From an uncultured bacterium (GTDB taxonomy: Bacteria > Bacillota > Clostridia > Oscillospirales > Oscillospiraceae): DNA of 13,032 bases. Below, piece after piece: positions 7,117 through 13,032 of this stretch (the first letter of the stretch is position 1; each line of letters begins with the position of its first letter). The notes beneath the pieces were generated by a model that was not told the origin of the DNA, ran no database searches, and saw only the letters and a program-made list of their open reading frames with translations. The stretch spans positions 1 through 13,032 of the forward strand of contig CAJMQD010000004.1 in NCBI GenBank assembly GCA_905215425.1. The letters are read 5' to 3'. The position numbers and the translations under genes were made by a program.

Positions 7117-7650
7117 ATGGCCTTTACAAAGCGATACGACTCACCTCTGGGTGAGATACTACTGGCAGCGGACAAAGATGGACTGACCGGCCTGTGGTTC
7201 CGGGGGCAGCACTATTTCGCCGCCGGATTGGACAGTGAATGTGAAGCGGGCGAGCCACCTGTCCTGAAGGAGGCCTGCCGCTGGCTGGACTGCTATTTTG
7301 ATGGCCGCCGGCCTGAAGCTCTGCCCCCGATCCACCTGATAGGAACTGCTTTTCAGAAGGCGGTGTGGGAGCTGCTGCTGGAGATCCCCTATGGGACCAC
7401 CACGACCTATGGAGCGTTGGCCGCAAAGCTGGCTCTGGGGATGGGGCGGCCCCATGTGTCCGCCCAGGCCGTGGGGGGAGCGGTGGGGCGCAATCGAATC
7501 TCCATCCTGGTGCCCTGTCACCGGGTGGTGGGAGCCGGGGGCAGTCTGGTGGGCTACGCCGGAGGCGTGCAGCGGAAGCTGAAGCTGTTAGAGCTGGAGG
7601 GCGCCGAGACGGGACGCCTGTTTGTGCCGAAAAAAGGAACCGCCCTGTAA
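7117..7650 (+). CDS. ogt: Methylated-DNA--[protein]-cysteine S-methyltransferase
   Basis: This suicide repair protein moves the alkyl group from O6-alkylguanine in DNA onto its own cysteine. The 177-residue product has an N-terminal RNase-H-like domain (1-75) and a C-terminal DNA-binding domain with EIPYGTTTTYG (89-99), the helix-turn-helix region around RPHVSAQAVGGAVG, and the active site VPCHRVVG with acceptor C134. N126 matches the asparagine hinge residue before the active site. The arginine finger (R128 in human MGMT, in ARAVGGAM) is glutamine Q117 here; I recall Gln at this place in other Firmicutes members, so activity is still expected. GGGGGGAGG (7105-7113) lies just before the ATG. 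The gene begins 12 bases after the LysR frame ends, and no separate promoter is evident, so transcription may come from the regulator promoter. Confidence 0.94.
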   Translation: MAFTKRYDSPLGEILLAADKDGLTGLWFRGQHYFAAGLDSECEAGEPPVLKEACRWLDCYFDGRRPEALPPIHLIGTAFQKAVWELLLEIPYGTTTTYGALAAKLALGMGRPHVSAQAVGGAVGRNRISILVPCHRVVGAGGSLVGYAGGVQRKLKLLELEGAETGRLFVPKKGTAL

Positions 7651-7765
7651 GGGCGGCAAACTGCTGCGGGGAACAGCCGTATATAGGCGGGACTGTTTGC
7701 GTGCGGAAGAAAAGACTGTACTGCTGCCCGGCGGAAGCCGGGAAGAAGAGAATAAGAAAGACCAC

Positions 7766-7803
7766 CAAGACACCCCTGCCGCATATGCGGCAGGGGTGTC
7801 TTG
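7766..7803. terminator. 38-bp perfect palindrome between convergent ogt and nrdG
   Basis: The two 19-base arms are exact complements, centred on GCAT|ATGC with no separate loop. As RNA on either strand this gives a GC-rich hairpin of about 17 bp. Neither side has a clean U-tract: the minus strand continues GTGGTCTTTCTTATTC and the + strand ATGAATC. It probably ends both transcripts, more efficiently the leftward one. The stop codon of nrdG (7809-7811) lies 5 bases away. Nothing else is visible between 7651 and 7765. Confidence 0.75.
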
Positions 7804-7808
7804 ATGAA

Positions 7809-8333
7809 TCAAAGCTCCGCCTTTTCGTCCCAGAGAATAATCTCTCCCTGGGCCAGAGAGGGCTGAACCTGGATGATGCGTTGGTTTTCCGAGCCCCGGA
7901 AGCGCAGACTTAAATTCTTTTTTTCCGCTATGAATGGACCGTCGACCAGAATGTCCAGCTGCTCCAGCAGGGCGCGGCTGTGGCGGCCCACCTGTCCGGC
8001 GGCCAGGTCCTGGAACAGATATCCGGAGTAGCACCAGATATTCAGGTTCGGGTAAGCTGCACGGGCTTGCTGCACCAGGTCCAGCACGGCGGACTGGTTG
8101 TCCGGGTGGAAGGGCTCGCCCCCCAGCAGGGACAGACCCTTGATGTAGGGCTTGGACAGGTCTTGAAGGATCTCATCCACCTGAGCCTGTCCAAAGGGAT
8201 GGCCGTACTGAAAGTCCCATGCCTCCTGATTGAAGCAGTCCTTGCACCGGTGGGTGCAGCCGGAGACAAAGAGGGAAACACGGATGCCCGGACCGTTGGC
8301 TACGTCAATGGGGCGAATATCGGCATAATTCAT
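7809..8333 (-). CDS. nrdG: Anaerobic ribonucleoside-triphosphate reductase activating protein (radical SAM)
   Basis: NrdG uses a 4Fe-4S cluster and S-adenosylmethionine to place the glycyl radical on the class III ribonucleotide reductase NrdD, allowing deoxynucleotide synthesis without oxygen. The 174-residue product is of usual length. It carries the radical-SAM triad C26-x3-C30-x2-C33 (CTHRCKDC), the preceding NGPGIRVSLFVSGC segment typical of NrdG, and LLGGEPF (69-75) for SAM binding. AAGGAG lies 7 bases upstream of the ATG. The partner nrdD is not in the window. The gene follows the DUF1015 gene by 83 bases, a gap that holds a long palindrome. No clear promoter is visible there, so it may be read from thrH onward. 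Confidence 0.94.
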   Translation of the reverse strand: MNYADIRPIDVANGPGIRVSLFVSGCTHRCKDCFNQEAWDFQYGHPFGQAQVDEILQDLSKPYIKGLSLLGGEPFHPDNQSAVLDLVQQARAAYPNLNIWCYSGYLFQDLAAGQVGRHSRALLEQLDILVDGPFIAEKKNLSLRFRGSENQRIIQVQPSLAQGEIILWDEKAEL

Positions 8334-8363
8334 ACAAGTGCTCCTTGAGAGGAAGATAGACTG

Positions 8364-8393
8364 ATATGCCCGCCCTGATCAGGGCGGGCATAT
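8364..8393. repeat. 30-bp perfect palindrome upstream of nrdG
   Basis: The two 15-base arms are exact complements centred on TGA|TCA, with GCCCGCCC/GGGCGGGC cores. It lies between the end of the DUF1015 gene (8417) and the nrdG start (8333), leaving 30 bases to the ATG. On the minus strand the hairpin is followed by CAGTCTATCTTCC, not by a U-run. It may be a weak terminator, an attenuator, an mRNA-stabilising hairpin, or a protein operator. Confidence 0.7.
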
Positions 8394-8416
8394 GGCTTGA
8401 GAAGAGAAGAGACGGG

Positions 8417-9703
8417 TCAGTTGCGGATCTTCCGGGCCTCCAGATAGAACCGCTTGTCCTGGGCCTCCCCCATGGAGAAGGTTTTGCGGGGCAAAACGCC
8501 GTCGTGGATGACCGTGGGGAACAGCTCGTCCTTGCCCATGGGGGGCAGGAGGAAGCCCACGGTGTCCTCATGGGCGGCCAGCTGCCGCACCACGTCCTCC
8601 CCGTGGATATAGTCTACTCTGGTCCCCGCGTGGGCGGCCAGATAGCTGTCCAGGAAAGCCTGAAGGGTGCCCACGGGCAGGTTGGCAGCGGGGGAGGGGA
8701 CGGTGATGTCCCCCTCGCCTCCGGCATACAGGTAGTGCAGAATGTGGCCGGTTCCGGCACCTTCGGACGCACCGGGGTAATAGTTTTTCAGAGCCTCCAG
8801 CAGCTGTTGGGGCTGCACACCAAAGACCACCCGGTGGATGGGCTCGAACTCCAGAGACTCGTCGTGGAGGTTCACCAGCTCGCACAGGGCCCAGCGGGCG
8901 GGGAGGGAGGCCCACTTCTCGGGGGGCGTCAGCTTCTTCTGGCGCTCGTAGCACTCCTTGGCGGTGGCCAGAGAGTGGTTGCCGTCGCCCACGGCGAACA
9001 GCAGTACGGCCTCATCCCCGTGCAGGCCGTACTTGGCCCGGAAGGTGCCGGGGTCGGCCAGAGCGCTCAGGGCGTCGGCCACCTGGTCCAGCTGCCGCTG
9101 GCCCAGCTTCCAGCCGGAGATGTGGCCGCCGTGCTCCATCAGGTCGCAGTCGTACAGCGGCTCCATGTCCTGCTTTTCAAATTCAAGGGGCTGAATGACC
9201 GTCATGCCCGGGTCGTCGGCCAGCAGCATGATGTGGGGCAGTTCGATGGGGGCGTTTTTCCGCACCGCCACCCGGGGCGGGATCCGGGAGAGCACCGTGC
9301 CCTCGGTGGCCCGGACGGGGGCGGGGGAGCCGGGCTCGTAGTCATAGGCCTCCAGATCCACCATGCCCACCAGACCCCGGCGGATCTTGCCGCAGTCCAG
9401 CGTGCGCTCCACGTAGATCAGCGCCCCGGGCAGAAGGCGAAAACGGTTTTCCCGCAGATAGTGGGTCATGGTGGAGTTGATATTCATAATATCCCCCTCC
9501 ACATCGGGGCCCTCCAGACAGCTCTCCGGCAGGATCAGCCGCAGGGCGGAGGGGGCAGAACTCACCCGTTCCTCCACCCGCTGCCAGTATTCCGGCTGGG
9601 AGGTATACTGGTCGCAGGCCACTACGCTCCACAGGGACAGGTCGCAGTTCTGGGGCAGCAGAATGTCCGCCGGGCGGAAGGGGAGAGAGTCAAACTTGTT
9701 CAC
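8417..9703 (-). CDS. DUF1015 domain-containing protein
   Basis: The 428-residue product belongs to DUF1015 (COG4198), a soluble family of unknown biochemical function, often found near serine biosynthesis genes in Clostridia (from memory). Recognisable landmarks are LPFRPADILLP near the N-terminus, SVVACDQYTSQPEYW (26-40), the signature VGDGNHSLATAKECYE (238-253), VNLHDESLEFEPIHRVV (277-293), and the C-terminal LPRKTFSMGEAQDKRFYLEARKI (404-426). The start is GTG at 9703-9701, supported by GAGGAGG 7 bases upstream. It begins only 17 bases after thrH ends, so the two are co-transcribed. The pairing with ThrH, a phosphoserine phosphatase, supports a link to serine or phosphoserine metabolism, but this is inference. 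No odd truncation or codon use was seen. Confidence 0.9.
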   Translation of the reverse strand: MNKFDSLPFRPADILLPQNCDLSLWSVVACDQYTSQPEYWQRVEERVSSAPSALRLILPESCLEGPDVEGDIMNINSTMTHYLRENRFRLLPGALIYVERTLDCGKIRRGLVGMVDLEAYDYEPGSPAPVRATEGTVLSRIPPRVAVRKNAPIELPHIMLLADDPGMTVIQPLEFEKQDMEPLYDCDLMEHGGHISGWKLGQRQLDQVADALSALADPGTFRAKYGLHGDEAVLLFAVGDGNHSLATAKECYERQKKLTPPEKWASLPARWALCELVNLHDESLEFEPIHRVVFGVQPQQLLEALKNYYPGASEGAGTGHILHYLYAGGEGDITVPSPAANLPVGTLQAFLDSYLAAHAGTRVDYIHGEDVVRQLAAHEDTVGFLLPPMGKDELFPTVIHDGVLPRKTFSMGEAQDKRFYLEARKIRN

Positions 9704-9720
9704 GGGGGAGCCTCCTCTCT

Positions 9721-10320
9721 TTACAGCGCTGCCCGAATGGCGGACAGCAGGTCACTGAACTCCTCATAGGCGGGGATGTGGGGGAAGTCGGCCTTGATTT
9801 TATCGGTGCTCTTAAACAGGAAGCCGGCTTTGCTGGCCTGGATCATGGCCAGGTCGTTAAAGCTGTCCCCGGCGGCGATGGTGTCGAAGCCGCAGGACTG
9901 AAGGGCCTTCACCGTGGTCAGCTTGGACTTTTCACACCGCATCTGGTACCCCACGATCTCGCCGTTGTCGGCCACCTTCAGGGTGTTGCAGAAGATAGCG
10001 GGCCAGTTCAGCTTTTCCATCAGGGGCTTGGCGAACTGCTCGAAGGTGTCGCTGAGGATGACCACCTGAGTCTCCTGCCGCAGCTGATCCAGGAACTCCT
10101 TGGCTCCGGGCAGGGGGTCGATGGTGGAGATGACCTGCTGGATCTCCTTCAGACCCAAGCCGTGCTCCTTTAAGATGTTCAGGCGGTAGTTCATCAGCTT
10201 GTCATAATCGGGTTCATCCCGGGTGGTGCGGCGCAGCTCCGGGATGCCGCTGGCCTCGGCAAAAGCGATCCAGATTTCGGGGACGAGGACGCCCTCCATA
10301 TCCAGGCAAACAATATTCAT
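9721..10320 (-). CDS. thrH: Bifunctional phosphoserine phosphatase / homoserine phosphotransferase ThrH
   Basis: ThrH is a HAD-superfamily enzyme that dephosphorylates phosphoserine and can pass the phosphate to homoserine, linking serine and threonine synthesis. The 199-residue product closely resembles Pseudomonas ThrH as I remember it, especially the start MNIVCLDMEGVLVPEIWIAF and the TTRDEPDYD-LM segment (32-43). HAD motifs are the nucleophile D7 with E9 (LDMEGV), VILSDTF with S90/D91, a lysine near 132-134, and AAGDSFNDLAM with D152 and D156. The frame is open further upstream to 10506, but that extension has no ThrH-like sequence. I start at 10320, where AAAGGAG lies 9 bases upstream. 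It leads a transcript with the DUF1015 gene 17 bases downstream. Confidence 0.94.
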   Translation of the reverse strand: MNIVCLDMEGVLVPEIWIAFAEASGIPELRRTTRDEPDYDKLMNYRLNILKEHGLGLKEIQQVISTIDPLPGAKEFLDQLRQETQVVILSDTFEQFAKPLMEKLNWPAIFCNTLKVADNGEIVGYQMRCEKSKLTTVKALQSCGFDTIAAGDSFNDLAMIQASKAGFLFKSTDKIKADFPHIPAYEEFSDLLSAIRAAL

Positions 10321-10410
10321 GGAATCGTTCTCCTTTCCGGCCCATGGGGCGGGTTCCATACATACACTATTTTTGTCCCTGAAGGGGAAAACGAAATAGG
10401 AACTGAGGCT

Positions 10411-10439
10411 ATGATAACAGCCTGAAAATAGAAAAGCAA
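10411..10439 (-). promoter_or_regulatory. Candidate promoter for thrH-DUF1015
   Basis: The minus strand has TTGCTT (10439-10434), a 17-base spacer and TATCAT (10416-10411), 91 bases upstream of the thrH ATG. Match to consensus is moderate. The region 10321-10567 is otherwise non-coding and AT-richer than its surroundings. Confidence 0.45.
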
Positions 10440-10567
10440 TACTCAAGGGGGGAAAAGACGCACAAAAATCCACAACCCGTGGATAAAAAAGACAGCGGCG
10501 GCCCAAAATGTAGTTGTGCTCCGGACAGATCTAAAATCCTACGGCGCAGCGGCTGATTCAAAAACAG

Positions 10568-10607
10568 AAAAACAGCCTGTCGGCCCACGGCCGGCAAGGC
10601 TGTTTTT
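10568..10607 (-). terminator. Rho-independent terminator of cca
   Basis: AAAAACAGCCT (10568-10578) pairs with AGGCTGTTTTT (10597-10607), extended inward by a 7-bp GC-rich stem with one G-U pair, a CAC loop and a single bulged A. On the minus strand the hairpin ends in TTTTT followed by CTGTTTTTG, just after the cca stop at 10613. The structure is nearly symmetric, but thrH lies further left on the same strand, so only leftward termination of cca matters. Confidence 0.9.
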
Positions 10608-10612
10608 GCAAA

Positions 10613-11956
10613 TCAGGGGCCGGGGAAGTACCGCTGCCGAAGTTCCTCCAGCAGGGGCTGTTTTTCATTGGGAAGGCGCTCGTCGATTACGGCATTCAGG
10701 CAGTATTCCAAAGCCTGACCGATCTCCCTGCCTGTTAACCCCAGAGACAACAGATCCCTGCCGTTGACGGCGAGGTCTTTCAGGGAAAAACAGGCCGCTT
10801 GGGCCAACAGGGCTTGACGCACCGCTTCTACCTGGTCGTATTCTTGGATGCGCCCGGCACACAGGGGGGACTGTCCGGCAGTATCCGCCTTGTGCAGGCA
10901 GATCAGCTGTCTTACAGCATCGGCGCCCAGCTTGTTCATCAGGCGCTTTACCGGCTTGGCTTCCGGGGGGATGGGCAGATCGTGGTAGCGGATCAAGGCC
11001 AGGATGCGCTCCCGGCTGTCGCGGTCCAGACGCAGGCGGGTCAGGATCTCGTTGGCCAGACCTGTGCTGTGCTGGGCGTGGCCGTAAAAATGGCCGATGC
11101 CACCGGAGGCCAGAGAGAAGCAGGCCGGCTTGCCCACGTCGTGGAGCAGAGCGGCCCAGCGCAGAACGGGCTCCCCGGGGGCGGCGGCTACCACGGCGGC
11201 GGTATGGGCCCACACATCCCGGTCGTGGTGGGGATTGTGCTGCTGAAAGCCAAACATGGGGGCAAGTTCGGGGATGGATACAGCCAGTACATCGCCATAC
11301 TCCAGCAGAACGGCTTCGGCATTTTGGCCGCACAGCAGGCGGGTGAGCTCTGCCTGAACCCGTTCCGCCGCGATAGCGGCCAGCAGGCCCCGGTTCCGAT
11401 GGACGGCCTTGGCTGTGTCCGCCTCCAGACGGAAGCCCAGCACGGAGGCGAAGCGCAGGGCCCGGAGGATGCGCAGGCCGTCCTCTTGAAAGCGGCGGTC
11501 GGGCTGTCCCACGCAGCGGATGATTCCGGCGGCGATGTCGGATACGCCGCCGCAGCAGTCCACCAGTCCGGCGGCGGGGCTCCAGGCCAGCGCGTTCATG
11601 GTGAAGTCCCGGCGGACCAAGTCCTCCTCCAGGCTGGGGGTGAACTGGACCCGATCCGGGCGGCGGTGGTCGGTGTAAGCCCCGTCCACCCGAAAGGTAG
11701 TGATCTCCAGGGGCAGGCCCTCCAGCAGGACGGTGACGGTGCCGTGCTTCAGACCGGTCTCCACCAGGCGGCAGTCGCGGAACACCTGCTCCACCTGTTC
11801 CGGAAGGGCGTCTGTGGTCATGTCCCAGTCCTGCCCGGCGGCAGAGCCCCGGACCCAATCCCGGATCGCTCCCCCCACCACATAGGCGTGGAAGCCCGCC
11901 GCCGTCAGGCGGCTCAGGGCGGTATTGACCTGTGGAGGCAGCGCAGGGGCATCCAT
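10613..11956 (-). CDS. cca: CCA tRNA nucleotidyltransferase
   Basis: The enzyme builds or repairs the 3'-CCA end of tRNAs without a nucleic acid template. The 447-residue product is a class II nucleotidyltransferase. It has AYVVGGAIRDWVRG (24-37), catalytic DWD (D43, D45) in QDWDMTTDA, RRDFTMNALAW (115-125), and the base-selecting region EDGLRILRALRFA (158-170). An HD domain follows, with VWAHTAAVV (248-256) and LLHDVGKPACF (270-280; H272, D273) and further histidines near 289-297. HD domains in Cca proteins can give 2',3'-cyclic phosphodiesterase or phosphatase activity, but whether this one is active is unknown. The frame is open upstream to 12220; I start at ATG 11956, because AAAGGAG lies 7 bases before it and the family homology begins there. 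Promoter at 11991-12019, terminator at 10568-10607: it looks monocistronic. Confidence 0.95.
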   Translation of the reverse strand: MDAPALPPQVNTALSRLTAAGFHAYVVGGAIRDWVRGSAAGQDWDMTTDALPEQVEQVFRDCRLVETGLKHGTVTVLLEGLPLEITTFRVDGAYTDHRRPDRVQFTPSLEEDLVRRDFTMNALAWSPAAGLVDCCGGVSDIAAGIIRCVGQPDRRFQEDGLRILRALRFASVLGFRLEADTAKAVHRNRGLLAAIAAERVQAELTRLLCGQNAEAVLLEYGDVLAVSIPELAPMFGFQQHNPHHDRDVWAHTAAVVAAAPGEPVLRWAALLHDVGKPACFSLASGGIGHFYGHAQHSTGLANEILTRLRLDRDSRERILALIRYHDLPIPPEAKPVKRLMNKLGADAVRQLICLHKADTAGQSPLCAGRIQEYDQVEAVRQALLAQAACFSLKDLAVNGRDLLSLGLTGREIGQALEYCLNAVIDERLPNEKQPLLEELRQRYFPGP

Positions 11957-11990
11957 AGGAGGTCTCCTTTCTGAGCGAACTGTTTTGGAA

Positions 11991-12019
11991 AGCATATCAT
12001 ATTTCGCCGGGCGTGACAA
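11991..12019 (-). promoter_or_regulatory. Promoter of cca
   Basis: On the minus strand, TTGTCA (12019-12014), a 17-base spacer and TATGCT (11996-11991), with the TG of an extended -10 motif just before the -10 box. It lies 35 bases upstream of the cca ATG and back to back with the thrS leader promoter. Confidence 0.6.
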
Positions 12020-12035
12020 GGGGCGGGGGAAGGGC

Positions 12036-12064
12036 TTGACAAGTGGGGACGGCAGTGATAAACT
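12036..12064 (+). promoter_or_regulatory. Promoter of the thrS T-box leader
   Basis: TTGACA (12036-12041, perfect -35), a 17-base spacer and TAAACT (12059-12064), preceded by TGA as in an extended -10 promoter. Transcription would start near 12071, giving a leader of about 385 bases before the thrS ATG. Confidence 0.75.
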
Positions 12065-12079
12065 ATCAGCGTTCAAAAT

Positions 12080-12420
12080 GGCATTGACGGAGAAGCAACC
12101 GTACTCCGCCGCACAGAGAGGGACACGAATGCTGAAAGTGCCCTGCGGTTCGGAACGGCAGTACCACTCCCAAGCCGCCCGGGATGACCGGGCCGGGACT
12201 TTCCCGTTATCGAAAGACACGAGCGGCCGGTGGTCACGCTTCGCTTGCTCGCAGCCTCGTCCTCACAAGCTTCGTATCACGCACACCGATGAAATGATAT
12301 GAAATTTGCGGCGACGCGCTTGCGGCGGCTCAGCGCTTCCGGCAAGCAGGGTGGAACCGTGGGACGGTTGACAAGTTCAGCGCCTCACCCCTGAATTTCA
12401 TCAGGGGTGAGGCGTTTTTT
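12080..12420 (+). promoter_or_regulatory. T-box riboswitch leader (threonine, upstream of thrS)
   Basis: The T-box core AGGGTGGAACCGTG is at 12348-12361, followed by a strong terminator (12381-12420) and thrS. T-box leaders bind uncharged tRNA: the specifier codon pairs with the anticodon and the TGGN bulge pairs with the free NCCA end, stabilising an antiterminator. Here TGGA predicts a tRNA ending UCCA. Stem I appears to begin at CAGAGAGGGA (12112-12121), contains GCTGAAAG (12131-12138), and closes at ACTCCC (12166-12171). The ACC at 12163-12165, followed by A, is my best guess for the threonine specifier, though I could not fold it with certainty. CCCGTTATCG (12202-12211) resembles the conserved stem III region. 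About 110 bases between this and the T-box core (12232-12341) are longer than usual and unexplained. This leader accounts for the non-coding stretch 11957-12454. Confidence 0.88.
12381..12420 (+). terminator. T-box-controlled terminator of the thrS leader
   Basis: A perfect 14-bp stem (12381-12394 with 12401-12414), loop ATTTCA, then six T's. It lies 19 bases after the T-box core and 34 bases before the thrS ATG. When tRNA-Thr is uncharged the competing antiterminator should form and allow thrS expression. Confidence 0.93.
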
Positions 12421-12454
12421 GTACTCCCCCGAATTGTTTAAGGAGGAATTTATC

Positions 12455-13032
12455 ATGGCAGAGGAAAACAATCAGTATACCTTTGAAAATCCCGAGTACC
12501 GCAAGACCTATTGGCACACCTGCTCCCACGTGATGGCTCAGGCCGTCAAGCGTCTGTGGCCGGAGGTCAAGCTGGCCATCGGCCCCTCCATTGAAGAGGG
12601 CTGGTACTACGACATGGACGCACCCTTCGCCTTCACCCCCGAGCATATGGAGAAAATCGAGGCGGAGATGCGGAAGATCTGCAAGGAGAAGCTGAAGCTG
12701 GAGCGGTTCGAGCTGCCCCGGGAGGAGGCCCTTAGGTTCATGGAGGAGAAGGGTGAGCCCTACAAGGTGGAGCTTATCAACGATCTCCCAGCCGACGCCC
12801 ATATCTCGTTTTATCGGCAGGGGGAGTTTACCGACCTGTGCGCCGGCCCTCATCTGGAGTCCACCGGACGGGTCAAGGGTAACGCCATCAAGCTCACCGC
12901 CTGCAATGCGGCCTACTGGCGGGGCGACTCCAACCGGGAGACCCTCCAGCGGATCTATGGCATCGCGTTCCCCAAGAAGGATGAGCTGGACGCTTACCTC
13001 CAGCGCATCGAAGAGGCCAAGAAGCGGGATCA
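12455..13032 (+). CDS. thrS: Threonine--tRNA ligase, N-terminal part (gene runs off the window), lacking the TGS domain
   Basis: ThrRS charges tRNA-Thr with threonine. The 192 residues present are the N2 editing domain: H21-x3-H25 (HTCSH), LAIGPSIEEGWYYDMD (40-55), and DLCAGPHLESTG (127-138) with C129 and H133. These match H73, H77, C182 and H186 of E. coli ThrRS with an offset of 52-53 residues. So the protein begins directly at the editing domain and lacks the usual N-terminal TGS (N1) domain. Upstream sequence is the T-box terminator, which rules out a longer start. An AAGGAGG site (12440-12446) lies 8 bases before the ATG. The catalytic and anticodon-binding domains lie beyond the window. 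Expression should be controlled by the T-box leader. Confidence 0.95.
   Translation, partial: MAEENNQYTFENPEYRKTYWHTCSHVMAQAVKRLWPEVKLAIGPSIEEGWYYDMDAPFAFTPEHMEKIEAEMRKICKEKLKLERFELPREEALRFMEEKGEPYKVELINDLPADAHISFYRQGEFTDLCAGPHLESTGRVKGNAIKLTACNAAYWRGDSNRETLQRIYGIAFPKKDELDAYLQRIEEAKKRD

Noticed and set aside
8366-9769. A 467-codon open frame on the + strand opposite the DUF1015 gene
   Set aside because: Same antisense composition bias. The minus-strand DUF1015 frame shows clear family motifs and a proper ribosome site.
10321-10506. N-terminal extension of ThrH to 10506
   Set aside because: The extension has no similarity to ThrH, and the strong ribosome site and conserved N-terminus MNIVCLD fix the start at 10320.
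11957-12220. N-terminal extension of Cca to 12220
   Set aside because: It would overlap the thrS leader and both promoters, and the Cca homology starts after the ATG at 11956, which has its own ribosome site.
1-13032. CRISPR arrays, tRNA or rRNA genes, insertion sequences, phage genes
   Set aside because: No regularly spaced repeats, cloverleaf genes, transposase motifs or terminal inverted repeats were seen on either strand.

Overview
The window is high-GC, tightly packed bacterial DNA. Strong AGGAGG-type ribosome binding sites, a T-box riboswitch in front of thrS, an anaerobic NrdG activase, ThrH and a DUF1015 protein all point to an anaerobic gut Clostridium relative, most likely of the Oscillospiraceae/Flavonifractor type. 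That placement is inferred from gene content, not from a marker gene. No rRNA, tRNA, CRISPR array, insertion sequence or phage gene was seen.

Layout, left to right. Bases 1-225 hold the 3' end of a DUF815 AAA+ ATPase gene. Bases 330-1535 hold threonine ammonia-lyase (ilvA) on the + strand. Bases 1608-5995 are a four-gene minus-strand operon, read right to left: a class I/II aminotransferase, an SLC1-type (DAACS) amino acid symporter, a fumarylacetoacetate-hydrolase-fold enzyme, and a 284-residue protein I cannot assign that ends in a CxxC-x4-C cluster. A good sigma-A-like promoter precedes the operon. It diverges from a LysR-type regulator gene (6145-7104) that is interrupted by one in-frame TAG. 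An O6-alkylguanine-DNA alkyltransferase gene (ogt) follows 12 bases after the LysR gene.

Bases 7809-10320 are a second minus-strand group: thrH (phosphoserine phosphatase/homoserine phosphotransferase), a DUF1015 protein and nrdG. Two long perfect palindromes flank nrdG. Bases 10613-11956 hold the CCA tRNA nucleotidyltransferase gene. A divergent promoter region then drives cca leftward and, rightward, a T-box leader of about 350 bases ending in a strong terminator. The window ends inside thrS, whose product lacks the usual N-terminal TGS domain.

How the genes fit together. Several products handle threonine or serine: IlvA degrades threonine, ThrH acts on phosphoserine/homoserine, and ThrS is under a T-box that senses uncharged tRNA. 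The symporter carries an acidic residue where aspartate/glutamate carriers have the substrate-binding arginine, which suggests a neutral rather than acidic substrate. The aminotransferase-symporter-FAH-unknown operon with its LysR partner looks like an uncharacterised amino acid uptake and breakdown module. It is the best candidate here for something undescribed.
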